A stretch of 64,000 nucleotides of DNA, taken from positions 2,391,418-2,455,417 of the forward strand of contig NZ_JBBCAT010000001.1 of the NCBI RefSeq assembly GCF_037203705.1, read 5' to 3'. Shown piece by piece: positions 16,129-24,518 of this stretch (within the stretch, counting starts at the first letter, position 1; each line of letters opens with the position of its first letter). The notes below the pieces were generated by a model, which did no database searches, was not told the origin of the DNA, and saw only the letters and a list, made by a program, of their open reading frames with translations. Origin of the DNA: Prosthecomicrobium sp. N25 (GTDB taxonomy: Bacteria; Pseudomonadota; Alphaproteobacteria; Rhizobiales; Ancalomicrobiaceae). The position numbers and the translations under genes are program-made.

Positions 16129-18432
16129 TCATCGGGGCCGGGATCGCCCGGTCCTGGTACTCGTCCGCGCCCGCACCGAGCGGGGCGGCCCGCCGGGCCC
16201 GTTCCGTCCGCGCGGGATCCGCCCGGGCGGCTTCTGGTAGCTGCCCTCGGTCAGGAGTTCGAACCGCAGGGCACCCGCGAAGGGCTGGGCCTCGACGAGC
16301 CGAACCTCCACGGTGTCGCCGAGCCGGTGCGTCTCGCCCGTGCGGCTGCCGATCATGGCCCGGCTCTTCTCGTCGTAGATATAGTAATCGTCACCGATGG
16401 TTGAAGCCGGGATGAAGCCGTCCGCCCCGGTTTCGTCGAGGCGGACGAACAGGCCGGACTTGGTCACCCCCGAGATCTTGGCCCGGAACGTGGCGCCGAT
16501 CCGGTCCATGAGCCAGCGCGCGACCAGCCGGTCGATGGTGTCCCGCTCGGCCGCCATGGCGCGCCGTTCCGCCGCCGAGATCTCGGTCCCGATCGCCTCC
16601 AGCTTGTCGTCGATCGTCTCCGGCAGCCCGTCGCGCCCGAGCCGCAGCGCGCGCACCAGCGCCCGGTGCACGATGAGGTCGGCGTAGCGGCGGATCGGGC
16701 TCGTGAAATGCGCATAGCGCCGGAGATGCAGCCCGAAATGCCCGATGTTCAGCGGCGCGTACTCGGCCTGCGCCTGCGAGCGCAGCACCACCTCGTTGAC
16801 GAGCCCCGATTCCGGCTTGTCGGAGAAGCGGGCCAGGATGGCGTTGAAGTTGGCGGGCTTGATCCCGCCCTTCATGCCGATCTTGATCCCGAGCGTGCCG
16901 AGGAAATCCTTCAGCCCCTCGAGCTTCTCCGGCGAGGGCGCGTCGTGGATCCGGTAGAGCAGGGGAGTGCGGTGCTTCTCCAGCGTCTCCGCCGCCGCCA
17001 CGTTCGCCTGGATCATGAACTCCTCGATCAGCTTGTGCGCGTCGAGGCGTTCCGGGACGACGACGCGGTCGACGGTGCCGTCCGGCTTCAGGAGGATCTT
17101 GCGCTCCGGCAGGTCGAGGTCGAGCGGCTCGCGCGCCTCGCGCCCGCGCTTCAGCACCGCGTAGCCGGCCCAGAGCGGCTTCAGGATGCGGTCGAGCAGC
17201 GTATCGGTCTTGTCGTCCGTCCGTCCGTCGATGGCGGCCTGCGCCTGCTGGTAGGAGAGCTTGGCGGCCGAGCGCATCATCACCCGGTGGAACGTGTGGC
17301 TCTGCTTGCGCCCGTCCGCGCCGAAGATCATCCGGACCGCGAGTGCCGGCCGTTCTTCCGTCTCGCGCAGGGAACAGAGGTCGTTGGAGATCCGCTCCGG
17401 CAGCATCGGCACGACCCGGTCCGGGAAATAGACCGAATTGCCCCGGTGCAGGGCCTCCCGGTCCATCGCCGTGCCCGGCCGCACATAGGCCGCCACGTCC
17501 GCGATTGCCACCGTGATCACGAACCCGCCCGGATTGGCCGGGTCCGCATCCGGTTCGGCATGGACCGCGTCGTCGTGGTCCTTGGCGTCGGGCGGATCGA
17601 TGGTGACGAGCGGCAGCCTGCGCCAGTCCTCGCGGCCGTCGAGCCCGACCGGCGCGGCCTCCTCGGCCTCGCGCAGCACGCCGGCGGGGAAGACATGCGG
17701 GATGTTGTGCGCATAGAGAGCGATCTGGCTGACCGCCTTCTCGGACGCCATCGACCCGATCACCTCGCGCACCTTGGCGCGCGGCAGGCCGAGGCGGCTC
17801 GAGCGGATCACGTCGAGCGCCACGAGGTCCCCGTCCCGGGCGCCGCCGAGGTTCTCCACCGCCACCGCGTATTCCTTCGACTTCTTGTCGATCGGCACGA
17901 CCCGCGCCCCGCCGGGAGCGACCCGCAGGATGCCGAGGGCGGCGGCCGGCTTGCGGTCGAGCACGCGCATGACGCGCCCGTTCGCCCCGACCCCCTCGGG
18001 GAGCCGGTCCGAGGGCTCCGAGATGCGCATCAGGATGCGGTCGCCGACCCCGGGTTGCGGTCCGGCGCGCCGGCCGCGGTCGGGGATGACGAGGATCTTC
18101 GGTGCCGGCCCGTGCTCGTCCTCGTCCCACTCGTCGGGAACGGCGAGGAGTTCGCCGTCCGCGTCCCGGCCGACGATGTCGGCGACCAGCACCTCCGGCA
18201 GGGCCCCCGCGCGCACCAGCTTCTTGCGCCGCTTGGTGACGGTGCCCTCCTGCTCCAACTCGGCGAGGAGCCGCTTCAAGGCGATCTTGGCCCCGCCCTT
18301 GATCCCGAAGGCGCGCGCGATCTCGCGCTTGCCCGCCTGGCCGGGATGCTCGGCCAGGAAGGCGAGGATCTCGTCGCGGGAAGGCAGTTGGCCGGTACGG
18401 GCGGCGGGGGTCGACGTCGGGTTGCGCGGCAC
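16129..18432 (-). CDS. rnr: Ribonuclease R
   Basis: A 767-residue 3'-5' exoribonuclease of the RNB family that degrades structured RNA, mRNA and defective rRNA. N-terminal winged-helix region (SRDEILAFLAEHPGQAGKREIARAFG), cold-shock domains, then the RNB domain with the catalytic acidic cluster TIDPPDAKDHDDAVHAE. A C-terminal S1 domain has FRAKISGVTKSGLFVRLDETGADGFI. The tail is rich in Arg, Gly and Pro. GTG at 18432 is the predicted start. It leads the rnr-DUF983-Nudix operon. Confidence 0.96.
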   Translation of the reverse strand: MPRNPTSTPAARTGQLPSRDEILAFLAEHPGQAGKREIARAFGIKGGAKIALKRLLAELEQEGTVTKRRKKLVRAGALPEVLVADIVGRDADGELLAVPDEWDEDEHGPAPKILVIPDRGRRAGPQPGVGDRILMRISEPSDRLPEGVGANGRVMRVLDRKPAAALGILRVAPGGARVVPIDKKSKEYAVAVENLGGARDGDLVALDVIRSSRLGLPRAKVREVIGSMASEKAVSQIALYAHNIPHVFPAGVLREAEEAAPVGLDGREDWRRLPLVTIDPPDAKDHDDAVHAEPDADPANPGGFVITVAIADVAAYVRPGTAMDREALHRGNSVYFPDRVVPMLPERISNDLCSLRETEERPALAVRMIFGADGRKQSHTFHRVMMRSAAKLSYQQAQAAIDGRTDDKTDTLLDRILKPLWAGYAVLKRGREAREPLDLDLPERKILLKPDGTVDRVVVPERLDAHKLIEEFMIQANVAAAETLEKHRTPLLYRIHDAPSPEKLEGLKDFLGTLGIKIGMKGGIKPANFNAILARFSDKPESGLVNEVVLRSQAQAEYAPLNIGHFGLHLRRYAHFTSPIRRYADLIVHRALVRALRLGRDGLPETIDDKLEAIGTEISAAERRAMAAERDTIDRLVARWLMDRIGATFRAKISGVTKSGLFVRLDETGADGFIPASTIGDDYYIYDEKSRAMIGSRTGETHRLGDTVEVRLVEAQPFAGALRFELLTEGSYQKPPGRIPRGRNGPGGPPRSVRARTSTRTGRSRPR

Positions 18433-18864
18433 AGGTGCTCTCGTCCGTTCGGGCGGGCTCGCGGCGGGGACATTAGACGGAAGCGTGGCCGCTGTCCCCT
18501 GTCACGGCGCGCGTCTGCTCTGAAGCGCAATGAGGGAGGTCCGCAATGGTTCCGGGCTCGCGGCCCGGGCGTGGCCTGGTCAGCCGTAGCCAGGCGCCGC
18601 GCCGGTGCGATACCGGGAAGGCCTCACCACGAGTGTCACCCCGGCCATCGCGCCGGGGCCCATTGGCCGCCCCACGCGGCACGACCGAACGATGCAGCAC
18701 CCTATGCAGACAGGCTGAGCCAATAGATCCCGGCTCGATGGCCGGGATGACACCCGTGGGAAAGTCGGGCGGCGAAGCAGCGCTTCCTCTGCGGGACCCC
18801 CGGCGATGCGAGTGAGCGGCCCCAGGCGCTCACGGCGCGCCGAGACCCGGGGCAGGGGAGGAAG
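18433..18864. other. Intergenic region between the PEP-CTERM gene and rnr (432 bp)
   Basis: No gene. It holds the inverted-repeat element at 18628-18758 and a small perfect hairpin at 18812-18833 (GTGAGCG / CGCTCAC) about 30 bases after the PEP-CTERM gene stop, without a T run. The rnr promoter should be in 18433-18620; no clear boxes were seen. Confidence 0.45.
18628..18758. repeat. Intergenic inverted-repeat element (REP/MITE-like)
   Basis: Two 41-nt arms face each other: 18628-18668 and 18718-18758. They match at 34 of 41 positions when one is reverse-complemented, and are separated by 49 nt. Each arm contains a smaller palindrome of the type CCCGGC-N5-GCCGGG next to GTGTCAT/C, a pattern common in dispersed intergenic repeats of high-GC alphaproteobacteria. 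No target-site duplication was found, so mobility is not shown. Confidence 0.6.
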
Positions 18865-19467
18865 TCATCCCCGGACGGACTGGCCGCGCCGGCGCCGCCA
18901 GGCCAGATAGCCCGCCGCCGCGGCGACCAGCGGCAGTCCCGCGCCGGCGACCGGCCCCGGGACCTCGGAGACCGACAGGTTGCCGAAGCCGAGCGTGCGG
19001 TCGGCCCCGGTGCCCTCGGCGGTGAACTTGGTGTCTCGCGCGTAGACGCCGATGGCGATGTACTGCGTCGCACCCGACGCCACGAAGGTCAGCGCGTGGC
19101 CGAAGACGGTCTGCGCGGCACTGACGAAGCCGCCCGGAGAGCCCGCGACCGGCGGGTTCGCCCGGTTGGCCGGGAGGTTGAGCGGGCTGGCGGGCGACAG
19201 CGTGAAGCCGACGAAGGCGCTGGTCGCGTTATCGGCGTTGCTGCCGGCATTGGTGAAGAAGGTGCCGAAGTCGAAGCTGTACTTGGCCCCGACGGTCAGC
19301 CCCGAGAAAAAGCCGGACGACCACACCCAGTTCTTGAGGCTGGTGACCGAGCCCACGTTCTGGCCCGAGGCGGTGCCGGCGAGGTTCGGCGCCGTCTGCG
19401 CGGAGGCGGGCGAGAGGCCCGTCGCAAAGCCGAGAGCGATCAGGACGGCAAGGGACCTGCGGAGCAT
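18865..19467 (-). CDS. PEP-CTERM-type sorted extracellular protein
   Basis: A 200-residue exported protein. The signal peptide MLRRSLAVLIALGFATG ends near ASAQ, and a beta-rich body of about 150 residues follows. The C-terminal sorting signal is of the PEP-CTERM type: motif EVPGPVAGAGLP, then a hydrophobic helix (LVAAAAGYLAW) and a basic end (RRRRG). Such proteins are processed by exosortase and released to the surface, and they often occur in genomes with large EPS loci like the one here. No exosortase is in the window. It separates topA from rnr, which are usually adjacent. The function of the body is unknown. Confidence 0.8.
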   Translation of the reverse strand: MLRRSLAVLIALGFATGLSPASAQTAPNLAGTASGQNVGSVTSLKNWVWSSGFFSGLTVGAKYSFDFGTFFTNAGSNADNATSAFVGFTLSPASPLNLPANRANPPVAGSPGGFVSAAQTVFGHALTFVASGATQYIAIGVYARDTKFTAEGTGADRTLGFGNLSVSEVPGPVAGAGLPLVAAAAGYLAWRRRRGQSVRG

Positions 19468-19725
19468 GGCGGCCTCGAGACGAAGTGCGCGAAACGCGAC
19501 GAGAGAACGGCAACGGCATCCCGCAGCGAAAGCCATACGAGGGCCCCCGCCATCCGTCAACGCCATCCTTTCCGAATGGTTAACGGCCGGGCGCCCGCAG
19601 CACGGAGGGGCTGGCCCCTTTCACCGCCCTCATCCCCGCAGTCCCGGACAAGGCGCGTGAGCGCCGCACATCCGGGAACCGGTGCGGGCAGCGGATGTGA
19701 GGCGTCGCCGTGCCGGACGCCTCTG

Positions 19726-22437
19726 TCAGGCCCCCGACGCCCGCTTGCGCGGCGCCGGCTTGGCGGCGGCCCCGGAGGACGCCGCGGTTGCCTTGTCGCC
19801 CTTGGCGGACGCCTTGGACTTGGCCGCCGGAACCGCCTTCGGCTTGGCCGCGGCGTCCGACTTGGGCTTGGCGGGGGCGGCCGCGGCCGGCTTCGCGGCC
19901 CGGCCACGCACCGGCTTGGCCGGCGTCTTGCCGGCCTTCTCGGCGAGGAGCGCGACGGCGACGTCCATGCCGACCGATTGCGGGTCCATGCCCTTCGGCA
20001 GCGTGGCGTTCACTTTTCCGTGGCTCACATAGGCGCCGTAGCGCCCGTCGCGCACCGTGACCGGCCCGCCGAGCGTCGGGTGCTCGCCGAGCTCCTTGAG
20101 GGCCGCCGGGGTCGACCGCCCGCTGCCGCGGCTCGCCTTCTCGGCGAGGACCGCCACCGCCCGGTTGATCCCGACGGTGAAGACCTCCTCCGCGCTCGGC
20201 AGGTTCGCGTACTTGCCGTCGTGCAGCACGAAGGGGCCGAACCGCCCGATGCCGGCCTGGATCGGCTTGCCGGTCTCAGGATGGGTGCCGACCTCGCGCG
20301 GCAGGTCGAGGAGCGCCAGGGCGCGCTCCAGGTCGATCGTCGCCGCGTCCCATCCCTTCGGCAGGCTGGCGCGCTTCGGCTTCTCCCCCTCGCCGACCTG
20401 CAGGTAGGGCCCGAACCGGCCCGGCCGCACCGTGACCGGCTGCCCCGTCGCGGGGTCCGTGCCGAGCACGCGGACGCCGTCGCCCGCCGAGCCGTCCGCG
20501 CCGTCGCCTTCGCCGTTCGAGGCCTGGAGCTGGCGGGTGAAGCGGCACTCCGGATAGTTGGAGCAGCCGATGAAGGCGCCGAACTTGCCGAGCTTCAGCG
20601 ACAGCCGGCCGCCGCCGCAGGACGGGCAGGCCCGCGGGTCGGCCCCGTCGGCCTTGGCGGGGAAGATGTGCGGGGCGAGGAGCGTGTCGATCGCCTCCAG
20701 CACCTGCCCGACCCGCAGCTCGCGCGTCCCCTCGATGGCGGCGTGGAAGTCCTGCCAGAAGCGGCGCAGCACGTCCTTCCAGGACAGCTCGCCGGCCGAG
20801 ATCTTGTCGAGGCTCTCCTCCAGGTCCGCCGTGAACCCGTATTCGACGTAGCGCTGGAAGAAGCTCTCCAGGAAGGCGATGACGAGCCGGCCCTTGTCCT
20901 GCGGGATGAGCCGGCGCTTGTCGAGGACCACGTACTCGCGGTCGCGCAGCACCTGCAGGGTCGCCGCGTAGGTCGACGGGCGGCCGATCCCGAGCTCCTC
21001 CATCTTCTTCACGAGAGTCGCCTCGGTGAAGCGCGGCGGCGGCTCGGTAAAGTGCTGGTCGGCCGTGATCTTCCGGCGCGCCAGCGCGTCCTTCTCCTTC
21101 ATGGACGGGAGGCGGCGGCCCTCCTCGTCCTCCTCGTCGTCGCGCCCCTCGGAATAGAGCGCCAGGAAGCCGTCGAAGCGCACCACGCTGCCGGTGGCCC
21201 TCAGGTCGCAGCGCTCGCCGCCCCCCTCCGCGACGATGTCGACGGTGGTCCGTTCCAGGACCGCGGCCTCCATCTGGCTCGCCACCGCCCGCTTCCAGAT
21301 CAGTTCGTAGAGCCGCGCCTGCTCCGTATCGAGGTAGCGCGCGACGTCGCGCGGCCGGCGGGAGAGGTCGGTCGGCCGGATCGCCTCGTGGGCCTCCTGG
21401 GCGTTCTTCGCCTTGGTCTCGTAGAGCCGCGGCCGTTCCGGCAGGTACTTGTCGCCGAAGTCCTGGCCGATCACCTTCCTGATGCCCGCGATCCCTTCGG
21501 GCGCGATCTGCACACCGTCGGTCCGCATGTAGGTGATGAGGCCGACCGTCTCGCCGCCGATGTCGACGCCCTCGTAGAGCCGCTGGGCGGTCTGCATGGT
21601 ACGCGAGGCGGAGAGGCCGAGCGCGTAGTTCGCCGCCTGCTGCAGGGTCGAGGTGGTGAAGGGCGGGAACGGGTTGCGGCGCACCGGCTTCGATTCGACG
21701 CCGGCCACGCGGAAGCTCGCCCGCTCCAGCATCTCCTTGATCCGGGTCGCCTCGCCGCCGGTCTTGACGTCGAGACGGCCGAGCTTCTGCCCCGAGAAGC
21801 CGACCACCCGCGCGTCGAACTCCTCGGCGGCCGGCGTGGCGAGGCGCGCCACGATCGACCAGTACTCCTGCGCCACGAAGGTCTCGATCTCAAGCTCGCG
21901 GTCGCAGATCAGCCGCAGCGCCACGGACTGCACTCGGCCGGCCGAGCGCGCGCCGGGAAGCTTGCGCCAGAGGACCGGCGACAGGGTGAAGCCGACGAGA
22001 TAGTCGAGGGCGCGCCGCGCCAGGTAGGCGTCCACCAGGTCGGCGTCGATGATGCGCGGGTTGCGCATGGCATCGAGGACGGCCTGCTTGGTGACCGCGT
22101 TGAACACCACCCGTTCGACAGGCTGCGACTTGAGCGCGCGCTTCTCCTTGAGCACCTGGAGCACGTGCCAGGAGATGGCCTCGCCCTCGCGGTCCGGGTC
22201 GGTCGCCAGGATCAACTTGTCGGACCCCTTGACCGCCTGGGCGATGTCGGAGAGCCGCTTGGCCGCCTTGCCGTCGACCTCCCAGTCCATGGCGAAGTCC
22301 TCGTCCGGCCGGACCGAACCGTCCTTGGCGGGCAGGTCGCGGACGTGGCCGTAGGACGCCAGCACGGTGTAGTCCGAGCCGAGATACTTGTTGATGGTCT
22401 TCGCCTTGGCGGGCGATTCCACAATGACGACGTTCAT
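19726..22437 (-). CDS. topA: DNA topoisomerase I
   Basis: A 903-residue type IA topoisomerase that relaxes negative supercoils. The Toprim domain begins VVIVESPAKAKTINKYLG, with acidic DPDREGEAISWH. The catalytic tyrosine is near residue 303 in GLITYMRTDGV. After the core comes one four-cysteine zinc finger (CPSCGGG…CSNYPEC), then two or three topo-C repeats of the form GRFGPYLQVGEG and DGRYGAYVSHG. A disordered Lys/Ala/Pro-rich tail typical of alphaproteobacterial TopA closes it. It is monocistronic here; the usual upstream partner dprA is found at 29611-30840 on the other strand. Confidence 0.97.
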   Translation of the reverse strand: MNVVIVESPAKAKTINKYLGSDYTVLASYGHVRDLPAKDGSVRPDEDFAMDWEVDGKAAKRLSDIAQAVKGSDKLILATDPDREGEAISWHVLQVLKEKRALKSQPVERVVFNAVTKQAVLDAMRNPRIIDADLVDAYLARRALDYLVGFTLSPVLWRKLPGARSAGRVQSVALRLICDRELEIETFVAQEYWSIVARLATPAAEEFDARVVGFSGQKLGRLDVKTGGEATRIKEMLERASFRVAGVESKPVRRNPFPPFTTSTLQQAANYALGLSASRTMQTAQRLYEGVDIGGETVGLITYMRTDGVQIAPEGIAGIRKVIGQDFGDKYLPERPRLYETKAKNAQEAHEAIRPTDLSRRPRDVARYLDTEQARLYELIWKRAVASQMEAAVLERTTVDIVAEGGGERCDLRATGSVVRFDGFLALYSEGRDDEEDEEGRRLPSMKEKDALARRKITADQHFTEPPPRFTEATLVKKMEELGIGRPSTYAATLQVLRDREYVVLDKRRLIPQDKGRLVIAFLESFFQRYVEYGFTADLEESLDKISAGELSWKDVLRRFWQDFHAAIEGTRELRVGQVLEAIDTLLAPHIFPAKADGADPRACPSCGGGRLSLKLGKFGAFIGCSNYPECRFTRQLQASNGEGDGADGSAGDGVRVLGTDPATGQPVTVRPGRFGPYLQVGEGEKPKRASLPKGWDAATIDLERALALLDLPREVGTHPETGKPIQAGIGRFGPFVLHDGKYANLPSAEEVFTVGINRAVAVLAEKASRGSGRSTPAALKELGEHPTLGGPVTVRDGRYGAYVSHGKVNATLPKGMDPQSVGMDVAVALLAEKAGKTPAKPVRGRAAKPAAAAPAKPKSDAAAKPKAVPAAKSKASAKGDKATAASSGAAAKPAPRKRASGA

Positions 22438-22822
22438 GGGCTGTCGGCTCGGAAAATTGACGGGTGTCTATGTCTGGCTGACGATGAATCCGGCCGAGAA
22501 TCGGCGACAGGACCGCCACCCCGGAGTGAATTCGACGCTGGCTTGGCCCGACGCGACAGACCGGGGCCGTGATGGCCGCCGCCGGCTCGTCGGTGCGCCC
22601 CATCAATTGGACGCCGCGGTGGTCCGGGTCAAGCCCGCCTCCCGGCCCCTGCTGCCTCGATACACGTCCGATGCTACCTCTGATAGATAGACGTTAGGTC
22701 ATCTACTGCTACGATGAGTTGCAGGAAGGCGGCCGGACCGTTCTCGCTGAACGGGGCCGCAAGGGGCGTCGGGCCGGTCGGCGTATGCCGCCGGTCGCCC
22801 TTCGGATCGAATCGGGACAAAC
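22438..22822. other. Intergenic region upstream of topA (385 bp)
   Basis: Divergent region between topA and the small gene at 22823. I see no gene, repeat or hairpin worth naming. A slightly AT-richer patch at 22660-22720 is the most likely promoter area, but no box pair is convincing. Confidence 0.35.
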
Positions 22823-23020
22823 ATGATGACGTCGAACGAGAGGCCGATGTCGCCGGCCGATACGGCGGCCTACGTGGAGCAGGTCGCGGCGGGGCTGCAG
22901 GCGCTGGCGGCGCGCAGCCAGCTCGGATTCCTGGCCTATCTCATCGACATGGTGCGCGAGGAGGCCGCCGCCGAAGCCTTGCGGAGCGCGCCGCCGCGCA
23001 AGTTCGAGCGCGCTCGGTAG
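22823..23020 (+). CDS. Small conserved-type hypothetical protein
   Basis: A 65-residue helical protein, second ATG (22826) also possible. The core QVAAGLQALAARSQLGFLAYLIDMVREEA resembles short proteins seen widely in Hyphomicrobiales that have a 'LAYLLDMARLEA'-like helix, which is why I accept it. No signal peptide or membrane helix. Function unknown. Confidence 0.6.
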   Translation: MMTSNERPMSPADTAAYVEQVAAGLQALAARSQLGFLAYLIDMVREEAAAEALRSAPPRKFERAR

Positions 23021-23172
23021 GAGCCCGCGGCCGGGGGCCTGTGGCCGATCCGCAACGTCGCTCGGCAACCGCCGGGCGGGGCGCGCGCGGGCCGCGATCC
23101 GCCGCAGCCGCGCCCCGTTCAGGTCATGATCGGGATCTATCCCCGCTTCGTCTTTGCAGGGGATCGTCAGTC

Positions 23173-23502
23173 ATGATCACGGACGCGAGAACGCGCCGCC
23201 TGGGCGCGATCGCGGTGGCGGTCGTCACAGCCGTCGCCGGCGCCTGGATCTCCGCCTCGAGCGGCGAACTCCAGCCCGTGGCGCTGCCCGTCGTGTTCGG
23301 CGTGGCGCTCGCGACCGCCATCGACCCGCGCCTCTGGCTCCTCAATCTCGCGATCACCGGCGCCGGCCTCGTGCTGGTCGACCTGGTGCCGGCGTTCGGC
23401 GGCGGACCGGGGCAGGTCGATACGCGCCTTCTCGCCTCCGCGCTGGTCCCCGCCTTCATCGGGGCGGCCATGGTGCGCCTCGCCTGCCGCTCGGCCCTCT
23501 AG
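23173..23502 (+). CDS. Small integral membrane protein
   Basis: A 109-residue protein with three or four hydrophobic segments (about 11-30, 37-50, 54-75 and 86-105). It starts MITDARTRRLGAIAVAVV; the frame is open further upstream but ATG 23173 gives the sensible N-terminus. No recognised domain. The AEC transporter follows after 59 bases on the same strand, so they may share a transcript. Confidence 0.55.
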   Translation: MITDARTRRLGAIAVAVVTAVAGAWISASSGELQPVALPVVFGVALATAIDPRLWLLNLAITGAGLVLVDLVPAFGGGPGQVDTRLLASALVPAFIGAAMVRLACRSAL

Positions 23503-23561
23503 GCGTTCTTGACAAGCGGCCTGCGGCGCCGTCCCGTGTGGCGCCCCCGCCGGATGTGCCG

Positions 23562-24518
23562 ATGCTCGCCGCCATCGAGAACCTCGTTCCCGTCTTCCTG
23601 CTCCTCGTCATCGGCTTCGCCATGCTGCGCACGGGCCTGGTGCCGGCCGAAGGCTGGGTCGGCCTGGAGCGGCTCCTCTACTACGTGGCCTTCCCGGCCC
23701 TGATCGTCGCCTCGCTCGCCAAGGCGAGCTTCTCGGGCGCCAGCGCCGGTGGACTGGTCCTCGCCATGCTGGGCGCCCAGGCGGTCGTCGCGGGTGTCGC
23801 CATCGCGGCCCGGCCGCTGCTCCTCGGACGCTTCGGCGGCAGCCGGCCGGGCTTCACCTCGGTGATGCAGGGGGTGGTGCGCTGGAACACCCTGGTCGCG
23901 CTCGCGGTGATCGGCAGCCTCTTCGGGGCGGAGGCGGTCTCACTCGCCGCCTTCGGCCTCGCAGTGATGATTCCGGTCGCCAATGTCGTCTCGGTCGCCA
24001 CGCTGGCCGTCGACGGCGCCCCCGAGGCCGGCCGCACGGACGAGCCGCTCGCCCGGCTGGTCGCCCGCCAGCTCGCCACCAATCCGCTCGTGATCGCCGT
24101 CGCGGTGGGACTCCTGATCTCGCTCACCGGACTGGCCCTGCCGAAGATCCTGCGGACGACGCTCGACCTGCTCGGCCAGGCCTCCATCGCCACTGGCGTC
24201 CTCGTCGTCGGCGCCGGGCTGGATCCGCGCCAGATCCGGCCGGACGGGACCGTGATGCTCGCCACCTTGCTGAAGCTGGTGGTCACCCCGGCCCTCATGA
24301 TCGGCTTCGGCGTCCTCGCCGGCGTCGAGGGGCTCGCCCTCTCGGTGCTCGCGGTCTGCGGCGCGGTGCCGACCGCCTCGGCCTCCTACGTGCTCGCCCG
24401 CCGCATGGGCGGCGATGCGCCCCTGATGGCCCGCATCGTGGCGACCCAGACCGCGATCGCCATCCTCACCATGCCGGCCGCCCTCTGGCTGGCAACCCGC
24501 CTTCAGACGCCCGGATAG
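23562..24518 (+). CDS. AEC family transporter
   Basis: A 318-residue auxin-efflux-carrier-type permease with about ten transmembrane helices. The N-terminus MLAAIENLVPVFLLLVIGF and segments such as LLYYVAFPALIVASLAKA, VVRWNTLVALAVIG and CGAVPTASASYVLARRMGGD are typical. Relatives export or import organic acids such as malonate or malate. I chose ATG 23562 for the family-like start. It ends 16 bases inside the 3' end of the convergent aidB gene. Confidence 0.88.
   Translation: MLAAIENLVPVFLLLVIGFAMLRTGLVPAEGWVGLERLLYYVAFPALIVASLAKASFSGASAGGLVLAMLGAQAVVAGVAIAARPLLLGRFGGSRPGFTSVMQGVVRWNTLVALAVIGSLFGAEAVSLAAFGLAVMIPVANVVSVATLAVDGAPEAGRTDEPLARLVARQLATNPLVIAVAVGLLISLTGLALPKILRTTLDLLGQASIATGVLVVGAGLDPRQIRPDGTVMLATLLKLVVTPALMIGFGVLAGVEGLALSVLAVCGAVPTASASYVLARRMGGDAPLMARIVATQTAIAILTMPAALWLATRLQTPG

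Noticed and set aside
19726-20000. The Lys/Ala/Pro-rich C-terminus of TopA as a separate low-complexity protein
   Set aside because: It is the normal disordered tail of alphaproteobacterial TopA in the same frame.
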